Below are positions 1 to 7,677 of a stretch of DNA of 64,000 nt, piece after piece. A program made the translations under genes and the position numbers. Under the pieces are notes generated by a model that saw only the letters and a list, made by a program, of their open reading frames with translations, was not told the DNA's origin and ran no database searches. The DNA is from Prevotella sp. (GTDB lineage: Bacteria > Bacteroidota > Bacteroidia > Bacteroidales > Bacteroidaceae): assembly GCA_017462915.1 (NCBI GenBank), contig JAFTQG010000055.1:1-64000 (forward strand). The letters are read 5' to 3'. The first letter of the stretch is position 1, and every line of letters starts with the position of its first letter.

Positions 1-130
1 ATAAAACTTGGTTATTTTTGAGATGTTTTAGTCTTGGAACGAAGGAGCATAGCGGGCTATGTGACTGAGTGACAAGGCGGAAACAGCCAAAAAGAACAAG
101 GGTTATACATACAAGATATAACTATTTGCT
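1..130. other. Non-coding block with short inverted repeat at the window edge
   Basis: No convincing gene. The block contains the inverted repeat CATAGC-GGG-CTATG near 50-61 and is followed by AT-rich sequence to about 180. From memory similar blocks recur in other Bacteroidales genomes, but this could not be checked. Its function is unknown. Confidence 0.25.
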
Positions 131-186
131 TTATTATAGATGTTATCGTTTAATTTTGGCGACTTACTTCTATACATTATTTATAT

Positions 187-275
187 TCATTCGTTTGATT
201 TTGCCCACTCATCCATCTGACTTTACCAGCTCATCCATCTGGTTTTGCCCGTCCACTCATTTGGTTTCGCCCGCC
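187..275. repeat. Degenerate 22-24 bp tandem repeat
   Basis: About four imperfect units of the form CTCATCCATCTG followed by GTTTTGCCCG lie just beyond the 3' end of sufS. They are clearest at 209-230 and 231-254. The units are diverged, so the array is old or functionally relaxed. Confidence 0.5.
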
Positions 276-300
276 CGTTTACAGGCAGGGATGTCACAGT

Positions 301-1521
301 TCAGAACATCCGCGCCACCCTCTCTATGCCTGAGACAAGGGCATCTACTTCCTCACGGGTATTGTAAAGGGCGAAAGATGCACGCGCCGTACCGCTGACT
401 CCGAGGCGTTCCATAAGCGGCTGGGCACAGTGATGACCCGTGCGGACGGCTATGCCGAGCCTGTCGAGCAACGTGCCGAGATCAAGATGGTGGATGTCGC
501 CCACCTGAAACGATATGACAGCGTCCTTCATGGATGCGTCGGCAGGGCCGAATATCTTCATTCCCTCAATGGCATTCATCCTCTCCATGGCATAGCGTGT
601 AAGCTCCTGCTCGTGGGAAGCGATATTGTCCATGCCGAGAGCCGTGACATATTCTATCGCCTTTGCCAGTCCGTGAGTGGCGACATAGTCGGGAGTGCCT
701 GCCTCAAACTTGAACGGCAGCTGCCCGAAAACGGTCTTCTCGAACGTCACGCTCTCTATCATCTCGCCGCCACCCTGATACGGCGGCAGGCGGTCGAGCC
801 AGTCTTCCTTGCCGTAAAGCACACCTATGCCTGTCGGACCGTATATCTTATGGCCGGAGAAGGTGAAGAAATCGCAGTCGAGTTCCTGCATGTCTACCTT
901 GAAATGCGGTGTCGACTGCGCACCGTCTATCATCACCGGGACACCGTGTTCGTGGGCGATGCGTATGATTTCCCTTACCGGATTGACCGTGCCGAGGACG
1001 TTGCTGACATGGGTAACGCTGACGATCTTTGTCCTGTCGGAGAAGAGACGGACGTATGCTTCCATGTCGAGCGTGCCGTCATCATGCATCGGTATGACCT
1101 TCAGGGCTATGCCTTTCTTTGCCGCCTGTAGCTGCCACGGCACGATATTCGAGTGATGTTCCATCACGGAGAGTATCACCTCATCGCCTTCTCCCATAAA
1201 GGCGTCGGAGAAAGAGGACACGACAAGGTTCGCGCTCTCTGTCGTTCCGCGTGTGAAGATGACTTCGTTCACGGAACGTGCGTTGATGAACTGCCTTACC
1301 GTCTCGCGTGCCTGCTCATGCAGATCCGTGGCCTGCTGGGAGAGATAGTGCACCCCACGGTGTACATTGGCATTGACATTGTAGTATTCTTCCGTCATTG
1401 CCTCTATGACACACCGCGGCTTCTGTGTCGTCGCGGCATTGTCAAGATACACCAAGGGCTTATTGTAAACCTCGCGCCCCAATATAGGGAAGTCTTCCCT
1501 TACTGTCAATATATCGTACAT
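301..1521 (-). CDS. sufS: SufS-type cysteine desulfurase
   Basis: Pyridoxal-phosphate enzyme that takes sulfur from L-cysteine and hands it to the SUF iron-sulfur scaffold in the cytoplasm. It is 406 residues, the normal SufS length. The PLP lysine is K225 (SGHKIYGPTG), the cofactor-stacking histidine lies in EHHSN (121-125), and the persulfide cysteine is C365 in RTGHHCAQP, the SufS-type (not IscS-type) active-site loop. The ATG start sits directly before the conserved N-terminus. It is the last gene of a minus-strand run (acyl-CoA synthetase, prfB, small protein, CYTH, sufS). sufC and sufD lie about 24 kb away in the same orientation, and sufB is not in the window, so the usual contiguous suf cluster is broken up here. 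Confidence 0.95.
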   Translation of the reverse strand: MYDILTVREDFPILGREVYNKPLVYLDNAATTQKPRCVIEAMTEEYYNVNANVHRGVHYLSQQATDLHEQARETVRQFINARSVNEVIFTRGTTESANLVVSSFSDAFMGEGDEVILSVMEHHSNIVPWQLQAAKKGIALKVIPMHDDGTLDMEAYVRLFSDRTKIVSVTHVSNVLGTVNPVREIIRIAHEHGVPVMIDGAQSTPHFKVDMQELDCDFFTFSGHKIYGPTGIGVLYGKEDWLDRLPPYQGGGEMIESVTFEKTVFGQLPFKFEAGTPDYVATHGLAKAIEYVTALGMDNIASHEQELTRYAMERMNAIEGMKIFGPADASMKDAVISFQVGDIHHLDLGTLLDRLGIAVRTGHHCAQPLMERLGVSGTARASFALYNTREEVDALVSGIERVARMF

Positions 1522-1549
1522 TTCTTTTTACCTTTTTTATTCTCCAAGC

Positions 1550-1581
1550 AACGTTTCTTCTCGTAAAAGAAACGTTTTTTT
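1550..1581. promoter_or_regulatory. Perfect 10-bp inverted repeat in the sufS upstream region
   Basis: AACGTTTCTT (1550-1559) pairs with AAGAAACGTT (1567-1576) around a 7-base loop and is followed by a T-run on the plus strand. A third, unpaired GCGTTTCTT lies near 1592. Only sufS is near, and the repeat is about 30 bases before its start, so an operator or attenuator is more likely than a terminator. No gene on the plus strand ends here. Confidence 0.4.
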
Positions 1582-1683
1582 TGTTTGAAAAGCAGCGTTT
1601 CTTATCCTAAAAGCCTCATTTCTGCCGCCTGACATACAGAGATGTCACGACAGAACATTGTGAACGGCCTTGCAGAAGCCGTA

Positions 1684-2187
1684 TCAGCGGTAGTCTTCCG
1701 GCACCTCATCTGCCCATGCAGGGTAAGGCTCCACGAGAAGATGGCTGTTATAATAATGCCTGTTGCCTGTCACCTCGGGACCTATGAATGACGGTCGCTC
1801 AAAGGCTTCGCCGACACTGCCAAGCTCCACCTCCGCGAATACAAGTCCGTCGTTCAGCCCGTGAAACTCGTCTACCTCAAACGTATGCGCGCCGCTCCTG
1901 ACGAGATAGCGCGTCTTCTCTATCAGTCCGCCGCGGCAGAGAGGGAGCAGATGCTCCGCTTCCGTCAGCGTTATCTCCTTCTCAAACTCATACCGGGACA
2001 TCCCGCCGTCGGCAGAAGGTCCCTTTATGGTGAGGAAAGCCTTGTCGTCACGTATGCGGATACGCACCGTAGCGCCCTCGACAGCCATGTAACCCTGCCG
2101 TATGTCGCTGGCAGAGAAAGCCTGCGCGCGCCACGGCGTGCCAGCCTTCCTTACCAGAAACTTACGTTCTATTTCCTGTCCGCTCAT
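1684..2187 (-). CDS. CYTH-domain inorganic triphosphatase-like protein
   Basis: A single CYTH (CyaB-thiamine triphosphatase) domain filling all 167 residues. The N-terminal signature EIERKFLV (ExExK) is present, followed by the alternating Arg/Glu strands of the tunnel fold (VRIRIRDD, FLTIKGP, YEFEKEI, EVDEFHG, FAEVELG). Stand-alone bacterial CYTH proteins of this size usually hydrolyse inorganic triphosphate with a divalent metal; the actual substrate here is inferred. It lies between a 50-residue membrane protein and sufS on the same strand. No promoter motif is visible directly upstream, so it may be co-transcribed with prfB. Confidence 0.85.
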   Translation of the reverse strand: MSGQEIERKFLVRKAGTPWRAQAFSASDIRQGYMAVEGATVRIRIRDDKAFLTIKGPSADGGMSRYEFEKEITLTEAEHLLPLCRGGLIEKTRYLVRSGAHTFEVDEFHGLNDGLVFAEVELGSVGEAFERPSFIGPEVTGNRHYYNSHLLVEPYPAWADEVPEDYR

Positions 2188-2253
2188 TCAGTAAGTAAAC
2201 AAAATCAAATGAATAGTTCTATATTATACCATACATTAATCTTGCCTGCCTAC

Positions 2254-2406
2254 TTATCCAAGCATTATGACAAAATAGCCGAGGAAGGCCAAGGCGAGGA
2301 CTATAAGCACGCCGAATATGGCATTTACTACGTTCTTTCCTTCCTGCTCGTCGCGTGCCGCCTTGCGTGCACGGCCGATTTCCTTTTTAGCTTTGTTGCG
2401 TGACAT
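2254..2406 (-). CDS. Small single-pass membrane protein, 50 residues
   Basis: A short open frame of 50 codons plus TAA, reading MSRNKAKKEIGRARKAARDE at its start, then a hydrophobic stretch of about 20 residues (30-49, IFGVLIVLALAFLGYFVIML) and a final Gly. The charged, Lys/Arg-rich N-terminal half with a C-terminal transmembrane helix is a convincing small membrane protein rather than a chance frame. It fills most of the space between prfB and the CYTH gene in the same direction. Function unknown. I do not recognise a named family. Confidence 0.65.
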   Translation of the reverse strand: MSRNKAKKEIGRARKAARDEQEGKNVVNAIFGVLIVLALAFLGYFVIMLG

Positions 2407-2506
2407 AGTTTTTGTATTTTAGTTGGTTTAGGCTCTTTGTTTCAAGGGTCATGTCCTTAGGCATGAAGCGTCGCTGCATGACCTGCAAGGACACTGCATC
2501 CGAAGG

Positions 2507-3622
2507 TCAGTCGGCTACCGGGAACTCCATGAGATATGCCTTTATGAAGCCGTCGAGCTTACCGTCCATGACGGCATCGACGTCTGTCGTCTGGTAGTTT
2601 GTGCGGTGGTCCTTCACCCTTCGGTCGTCAAACACGTATGAACGTATCTGGCTTCCCCACTCTATCTTCAGCTTTCCAGCCTCTATAGCAGCCTGCGCCT
2701 CCAGGCGTTTCTTCATGGCACGGTCATACAGCTGTGACTTGAGGAGACGCATGGCGTTCTCGCGGTTCTGCTGCTGCTTTCTCGATTCGGTATTGGCGAT
2801 GAGGATTTCCTCCTCCTCACCCGTATCAGGGTCTGTGTACATGTACCTCAGTCGTACACCAGTCTCCACCTTATTGACATTCTGTCCGCCGGCACCAGAG
2901 GAGCGGAAGGTGTCCCATGACACCTTTGACGGGTCGACATAGACCTCAATGGTGTCGTCTACAAGCGGCGTGACGAAGACGGAAGCGAACGATGTCATGC
3001 GCTTTCCCTGCGCGTTATACGGGGAGACGCGCACAAGACGGTGCACGCCGTTCTCCGATTTCAGGAAGCCATAGGCATACTCTCCGCCCTCTATCTGCAT
3101 GGTGACGGACTTGATTCCTGCCTCGTCGCCTTCCTGAAGGTCGGATATAGTGACCTTGTATCCGCCCTTTTCCGCCCAGCGCTGGTACATGCGCATAAGC
3201 ATTTCCGCCCAGTCCTGCGCCTCTGTTCCTCCAGCACCGGAGTTGATTTTCAGCACGCAGTCCATCGGATCTTCCTCCTGACGGAGCATATTGCGCAGCT
3301 CGAGGGCGTCGATGGCCTTCACGGCACGCTCGTATGCAGCGTCGACCTCCTCTTCCGTCACCAGCTCGTCCTTGTAGAAATCGAACGAGAGCTGCAACTC
3401 ATCGGCGGCCGTGCGCACCTCTTCATATCCGTCAATCCATTTCTTTATGCCCTTGACAAGCTTCATCTGCTCCTGTGCACGGGCAGGGTCTTCCCAGAAG
3501 TCCGGTGCCTGTGTGCGGAGGTCTTCCTCTTCATACTCGATTTTCTTCCTGTCGATGTCAAGGTACTTGTACAAGGCATCCGCCCTGTCCTGTATGTCTT
3601 TCAGTTGGTCAAGTGTTATCAT
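2507..3622 (-). CDS. prfB: Peptide chain release factor 2
   Basis: Recognises UGA and UAA stop codons and triggers peptide release on the ribosome. It is 371 residues, full length, with the catalytic GGQ in GAGGQNVNK and the codon-recognition region in VRVSPYNAQGKR, i.e. SPY in place of the SPF tripeptide of E. coli RF2. In many bacteria RF2 needs a +1 frameshift at CUU-UGA-C. Here the corresponding codons (about 3556-3564, minus strand) read CTT-GAC without the extra T, so the protein is encoded in one frame and that autoregulation is absent. The start codon overlaps the stop of the acyl-CoA synthetase gene (ATGA), which suggests translational coupling. Confidence 0.95.
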   Translation of the reverse strand: MITLDQLKDIQDRADALYKYLDIDRKKIEYEEEDLRTQAPDFWEDPARAQEQMKLVKGIKKWIDGYEEVRTAADELQLSFDFYKDELVTEEEVDAAYERAVKAIDALELRNMLRQEEDPMDCVLKINSGAGGTEAQDWAEMLMRMYQRWAEKGGYKVTISDLQEGDEAGIKSVTMQIEGGEYAYGFLKSENGVHRLVRVSPYNAQGKRMTSFASVFVTPLVDDTIEVYVDPSKVSWDTFRSSGAGGQNVNKVETGVRLRYMYTDPDTGEEEEILIANTESRKQQQNRENAMRLLKSQLYDRAMKKRLEAQAAIEAGKLKIEWGSQIRSYVFDDRRVKDHRTNYQTTDVDAVMDGKLDGFIKAYLMEFPVAD

Positions 3623-5427
3623 TCTTCGTACATCTTGTTTATTATCTCTGAATAGTTCTTGCTCACTACATTGCGCCTTATCTTCAGCGTATTGGTTATC
3701 TCACCGTTATCGAGCGAGAAATGGTGAGGCATCAGCGTGAATCTCTTCACCTGCTCGTATCCGGCAAGCGACTGCTGGAGGGTCTCCATGCGCTCGGCGA
3801 ACATCGCGTTGACCCTCGCATCGGCACACAAAGCCTCGCGGTCAGCAAACTCTATGCCGTTATCATAGGCATATTTCTCCAGCAGCGGGTAGTTGGGGAC
3901 TATGAGTGCGGAGACGAACTTGCGCTTGTCGGCTATCACAGCCACCTGCTCCACGTATTTGTCCACGAGTATCTTCGACTCCACGAGCTGCGGTGCGATA
4001 TACTTTCCATTGGAGGTCTTGTAGAGGTCCTTTATGCGTTCGGTGATATAAAGCTCGCCGTCTTTCATGTAACCCACGTCGCCTGTCCTGAAATATCCGT
4101 CGGGAGTGAAAGCCGCCGCGTTAAGGTCAGGGCGGTTATAGTAGCCCTTCGTGATGGTAGGCCCCTTTAGGAGTATCTCCCCTTCGTCGGAGAATCTTAT
4201 GTCAAGGCTGTCTATCGGCCTGCCTATGCTGCCTATGGTGTAAGGCTCGCCGAGACGGTCATTGGAGACGGTGGCAAGGGATTCCGTCAGGCCGTATCCT
4301 ACCATCATGAAAATACCGATGGAATGGACAAATTCTTCCACTACCGGCGACACGAAAGAGCCTGCCGTAGGGAAGAAATGGGGATGCTCTATGCCGAGGC
4401 GTTTCCTCACGAGCGAGAAGACGGTCCTGTCCATCAGCTTGTATTCGAGCTGCAGTGTCAGCGGCGGACGGCGACCCTTGCTGAGATAGTCGACATTATG
4501 GCGCTTGCCTACCGACAGCGCATGGCGGAAGAGGCGTTGCTGCATGGCGCTCGCGGCGTCTATCTCTGCCATCACGCCCGTATAGACCTTCTCCCAGAAG
4601 CGCGGCACAGACGACATGCAGGTAGGATGTGTCTCGCGCATGGCGTCCTGCACATCGTGGGGATTGGTATTGATTATCAGCGTGCAGCCCTCTGTAAGGG
4701 CAAGCAGCGCCCAGCCTTTCTCGAAGATATGGGTGAAGGGCAGGAAATTGAGTATCCTGTCTTCCGGCGTGAGGTCGAGACCCTTGTGGTTGTCCTTGAA
4801 GGCGGCGCGGAACTGTCCGTGGGTCAGCATCACGCCCTTTGGACATCCTGTCGTGCCCGAGGTGTAAAGGATACATGCCAAATCGTCCCATTTCACCGAC
4901 GACAACCGCGCTTCGTACTCCGGGACGGTACGGCTGTCGTCGCCCATCTTGATGAAGTCATCGAAGTATACCGACGAGGGATCATGGCTCGAGAGCCTCA
5001 CTCCGCGGTCGTAGACCACGAGCTTCTCCACCGTGGGACACAGATGCTGCACCCTCCGCGCACGGTCATACTGCTCCTGCTCTCCGCAGAAGATGAAGCG
5101 TATCGCCGCATCATCGACCATGAAACGCATGGTATCCTCGCTCGTCGTGGCATAGAACGGCACCGTGCAGGCCCTGATGCCCCAGGCTCCGAAGTCGGTA
5201 TAGACATACTGCACGGTATTCTGCGAGAAGACAGCCACCTTCTCCTGCACTCCTATACCGAGGGACAACATCGCGAGGGAGACGCGGCGGACCTGAGCGG
5301 AGAAGGTGTTCCAAGACACTTCCTTCCAACGCTTGCCGCCGAAGTCCTTGTACTCAAGGGCTGTCTTCTCGCCGTAGATTCCTGCCTGGTCGTGGACAAG
5401 AACTGAGAGATGACTGTTTGTCTGCAT
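3619..5427 (-). CDS. Long-chain acyl-CoA synthetase (AMP-forming)
   Basis: Activates fatty acids to acyl-CoA through an acyl-adenylate. The 602-residue protein is the usual size of the bacterial FACL/FadD-like family. The AMP-binding motif YTSGTTGCPKGVMLTH, the YGLTES motif, the hinge TGDVGY and the C-terminal lysine region (ERIKDLYKTSNGKYIAP) are all present. No signal peptide. It has its own promoter (TAACTTTG at 5458-5451) only about 25 bases before the ATG, so the leader is very short. prfB follows with a 4-base overlap. The exact chain-length preference cannot be read from the sequence. Confidence 0.9.
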   Translation of the reverse strand: MQTNSHLSVLVHDQAGIYGEKTALEYKDFGGKRWKEVSWNTFSAQVRRVSLAMLSLGIGVQEKVAVFSQNTVQYVYTDFGAWGIRACTVPFYATTSEDTMRFMVDDAAIRFIFCGEQEQYDRARRVQHLCPTVEKLVVYDRGVRLSSHDPSSVYFDDFIKMGDDSRTVPEYEARLSSVKWDDLACILYTSGTTGCPKGVMLTHGQFRAAFKDNHKGLDLTPEDRILNFLPFTHIFEKGWALLALTEGCTLIINTNPHDVQDAMRETHPTCMSSVPRFWEKVYTGVMAEIDAASAMQQRLFRHALSVGKRHNVDYLSKGRRPPLTLQLEYKLMDRTVFSLVRKRLGIEHPHFFPTAGSFVSPVVEEFVHSIGIFMMVGYGLTESLATVSNDRLGEPYTIGSIGRPIDSLDIRFSDEGEILLKGPTITKGYYNRPDLNAAAFTPDGYFRTGDVGYMKDGELYITERIKDLYKTSNGKYIAPQLVESKILVDKYVEQVAVIADKRKFVSALIVPNYPLLEKYAYDNGIEFADREALCADARVNAMFAERMETLQQSLAGYEQVKRFTLMPHHFSLDNGEITNTLKIRRNVVSKNYSEIINKMYEE

Positions 5428-5450
5428 ACCTTATTGTATTTAAGTTGCTA

Positions 5451-5458
5451 CAAAGTTA
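5451..5458 (-). promoter_or_regulatory. Bacteroidetes -7 element TAACTTTG, minus strand
   Basis: TAACTTTG followed by G on the minus strand, 24 bases before the acyl-CoA synthetase ATG. It matches the primary-sigma consensus TAnnTTTG. A TTTG-type -33 box is not obvious. Confidence 0.6.
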
Positions 5459-5502
5459 CAATCTTTTTCCGAAAATGAAGAAGAAAAAAGGAAACTTTTT
5501 AC

Positions 5503-5510
5503 TAACTTTG
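5503..5510 (+). promoter_or_regulatory. Bacteroidetes -7 element TAACTTTG, plus strand
   Basis: TAACTTTGCA lies 17 bases before the ATG of the M20 deacylase, so the transcript leader would be only about 10 bases. It is divergent from the promoter at 5451-5458. Confidence 0.65.
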
Positions 5511-5526
5511 CACCAAAACACCGATA

Positions 5527-6594
5527 ATGGACAAGGAAAAAATCATCACCGAAGCCGTAGAGCTCCTGTGCCGGCTCATAGCCACACCGCGCGTAAGCCG
5601 CGATGAAACCGCCGCTTCTGACATCATGGAGCAGTGGATGAGGGAGCGCCGGCTGTCTCCTTTGCGCTCGGGAAACAACCTCCTGCTCGTATGCCCAGAC
5701 TACCGTCCCGGCCGCGAGACGGTGATGCTCAACGCGCATATCGACACCGTAAGGCCTGTGGCAAGCTGGACTCGCGACCCTCACTCGCCCGACATCGAGG
5801 GCGACAGGCTCTACGGCATAGGCAGCAACGACTGCGGAGGAGGACTCGTGACGCTGCTGCAGGTGTACCGCATCCTCGCGGAAAGGGAGCGGACATACAA
5901 CCTCGTGTACCTCACCTCGTGTGAGGAGGAGGTGTCGGGCGTCAACGGCATACGGCGCGTGATACCCGAACTACAGTCTCTCGCGCCCGGGATAAAGGTC
6001 GATGTCGCCATCGTCGGCGAACCGACGGGTATGCAGCCTGCCATCGCGGAGAAGGGTCTGATGGTGATAGACATGACGGCGCGCGGGAAATCGGGCCACG
6101 CGGCACGCAACGAAGGGGTGAACGCCATATACGAGGCGCTGGACGATATGCTGTGGATACGCAGCCACAGGTTCGGGAAGGTCTCCGAACTGCTCGGTCC
6201 GACGCTCATGTCGCTCACTGTCGTCAATGCCGGCACGCAGCACAATGTGGTGCCCGACGAGTGCCGGATGGTTATCGATGTGCGTTCCAACGAGCATTAC
6301 ACAAACGAGGAAATCTTCGATGAAATCGGCAAAAACGTGAAGTCTGAGATAAAGGCGCGCTCCTTCCATCTCCACTCCTCACACATCTCTCCCGAGCATC
6401 CATTAATAAAGAAATGTGTATCCATGGGCATGACGCCGTTCGGTTCGCCGACACTCTCCGACCAGGCGCTGATGCCGTGGCAGTCGTTCAAGCTCGGTCC
6501 GGGCGATTCGGCACGCTCACACTCTGCCGACGAGTATATCAGAATCTCCGAACTGCGCAACGCTCTCGACACGTACCTTGAACTGCTCGGATGA
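5527..6594 (+). CDS. M20 deacylase, ArgE-like (acetyl- or succinylornithine deacetylase)
   Basis: Zinc-dependent M20 family enzyme of 355 residues. Metal-binding motifs are HIDTV (about 71-75), SNDCGGG and CEEEVSG (catalytic Glu pair), with EPTGM and the dimerisation-domain SGHAARNEG. The C-terminal GPGDSARSHSADEY carries the last metal ligand. Bacteroidales proteins of this type serve arginine biosynthesis, where some species use N-succinyl rather than N-acetyl intermediates, so the natural acyl group is open. argB is present 44 kb away. Transcribed alone from its own promoter. A GGTCACC repeat quartet begins within 3 bases of the stop codon and a strong terminator follows. Confidence 0.85.
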   Translation: MDKEKIITEAVELLCRLIATPRVSRDETAASDIMEQWMRERRLSPLRSGNNLLLVCPDYRPGRETVMLNAHIDTVRPVASWTRDPHSPDIEGDRLYGIGSNDCGGGLVTLLQVYRILAERERTYNLVYLTSCEEEVSGVNGIRRVIPELQSLAPGIKVDVAIVGEPTGMQPAIAEKGLMVIDMTARGKSGHAARNEGVNAIYEALDDMLWIRSHRFGKVSELLGPTLMSLTVVNAGTQHNVVPDECRMVIDVRSNEHYTNEEIFDEIGKNVKSEIKARSFHLHSSHISPEHPLIKKCVSMGMTPFGSPTLSDQALMPWQSFKLGPGDSARSHSADEYIRISELRNALDTYLELLG

Positions 6595-6595
6595 A

Positions 6596-6679
6596 AAAGG
6601 TCACCTCTCACCACACAAAAGGTCACCTTTCGCCCTGCAAACCGTAACCTTTCATTAAATAAAAAGTCACCTTTTATAA
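6596..6679. repeat. GGTSACC 22-bp quartet, copy A
   Basis: Four units starting at 6596, 6618, 6640 and 6662, exactly 22 bp apart. Units 1, 2 and 4 carry GTCACC; unit 3 is diverged (CCGTAACC). The array begins directly after the TGA of the M20 gene. Confidence 0.8.
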
Positions 6680-6685
6680 ATATAT

Positions 6686-6720
6686 GCGTCACTTGCTGTC
6701 TCCAGTAGGTGACGCTTTTT
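6686..6720 (+). terminator. Rho-independent terminator after the M20 gene
   Basis: GCGTCAC (6686-6692) pairs with GTGACGC (6709-6715), followed by TTTTT. The stem echoes the GTGAC motif of the neighbouring repeat quartet. Confidence 0.75.
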
Positions 6721-6848
6721 GTATAAAGCACTATAGTACAAGGATTTATATGTAAGACAAAACTGTCAGAAACAGAGCCCTGACGGCAGTCTGAAATGAC
6801 ATTTTTATCATGAAAGAAGAAAAAAACGAAAAAAAATCATATTTCCCT

Positions 6849-6875
6849 GTAACTTTTCCGCCGTACAATCGTCTA
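6849..6875 (+). promoter_or_regulatory. Probable ECF-sigma promoter (GTAAC, 16 bp, CGTCTA)
   Basis: GTAAC at 6849-6853, a 16-bp spacer, then CGTCTA at 6870-6875. This is the classic layout of extracytoplasmic-function sigma promoters (AAC-type -35, CGTCTA-type -10). No TAnnTTTG element lies between it and the gene at 6902. An ECF sigma gene is present at 51418. Confidence 0.6.
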
Positions 6876-6901
6876 CTGTATAGATAAGGCAAAAAACAAC
6901 G

Positions 6902-7396
6902 ATGATGGACTATAAGTACATAGAACAGTTGCTCGAGCGTTACTGGGAATGCCAGACGACGCTGGAAGAGGAGGCTATCCTGCGCGCATTCTTCGCACAG
7001 GACAATGTCCCTGTGCAGCTGTTGCCGTACCGTCAGCTCTTCATGGCACAGAGCGAGGAGCAGAAGCAGGTGAGGATTTCCGATGATTTCGAGAGCCGCA
7101 TCCTCTCCATCATAAACGACGAGAAGCCTGTCAAGGCACGCACGATAACGCTCTCGCAGCGTCTGCGCCCACTCTACAGGGCGGCAGCGGTCGTGGCTAT
7201 CATCGTCACTCTCGGCACAGCGGCGCAGAAAGCCACAGAGCCGACAGACTCGCCCTACCCTTCACAGATGGCAAAGGAGCCTGCGGTAAGCAACGGTCCT
7301 TCGGTGGCAGTGAAAGACAGCGTGAAGTCTGACACAATCAAATTCGGCAAGCAGCACTCGCAACTCAGCGACATGCCGGAGATGATAATCAAGTAA
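6902..7396 (+). CDS. Small membrane-anchored protein of unknown function
   Basis: 164 residues. The N-terminal 80 residues are acidic and helical (MDYKYIEQLLERYWECQTTL...), followed by a probable transmembrane helix at about 97-110 (AAAVVAIIVTLGTAAQ) and a polar Ser/Lys/Asp-rich tail. This cytoplasmic-helix, membrane, periplasmic-tail layout resembles anti-sigma-like partners of ECF sigma factors in Bacteroidales, where homologues of this opening sequence are often found beside a sigma gene. That link is from memory and is inference here. Start could be 6902 or the second ATG at 6905; the latter gives MDYKYIE. Transcribed from the ECF-type promoter at 6849 and followed by a strong terminator. 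Confidence 0.7.
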   Translation: MMDYKYIEQLLERYWECQTTLEEEAILRAFFAQDNVPVQLLPYRQLFMAQSEEQKQVRISDDFESRILSIINDEKPVKARTITLSQRLRPLYRAAAVVAIIVTLGTAAQKATEPTDSPYPSQMAKEPAVSNGPSVAVKDSVKSDTIKFGKQHSQLSDMPEMIIK

Positions 7397-7466
7397 GATA
7401 TTTTCTAAGCTTTCCAGATATACATAAAACAATCTATTAAAACACTACTCTGATAACACCCTAATA

Positions 7467-7499
7467 GAAAAAGGACTGGCAGAAATGTCAGTCCTTTTT
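7467..7499. terminator. Rho-independent terminator, probably bidirectional
   Basis: AAAAAGGACTG pairs with CAGTCCTTTTT around a short loop, with an A-run on the left and a T-run on the right. It ends the 6902 gene. The convergent M16 gene ends at 7678. Confidence 0.8.
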
Positions 7500-7589
7500 C
7501 TTTGGTCGCGGGCGGTATGGCGGCGGTAAAGTAATAGCCGCTATAGAAGACATAGAGCCTTGCAGGGCTTTTTTGCGGAAGGATTCTTG

Positions 7590-7650
7590 CTATAGCCGAT
7601 ATAGCCGGAATAGCCGATATAGATTCTATTACGGCTATATAGGCTATCCT
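7590..7650. repeat. Nonamer core module, inverted pair
   Basis: Direct nonamers TAGCCGATA and TAGCCGGAA at 7592-7620 are followed by inverted copies (ACGGCTATA and AGGCTATCC) at 7631-7649. It lies between convergent genes and has no long arms. Confidence 0.8.
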
Positions 7651-7677
7651 GCGCGCCTTTCCTCCCCGAAACCGTCA

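Noticed and set aside
1..300. Open frame at 69-398 as a gene
   Set aside because: It runs through the degenerate tandem repeat and overlaps the sufS 3' end antisense, with no protein-like composition.
4324..5406. Long plus-strand frames opposite the acyl-CoA synthetase, parE, ATPase and sufD genes
   Set aside because: They are antisense shadows caused by strong codon bias. They lack motifs, promoters and sensible starts.
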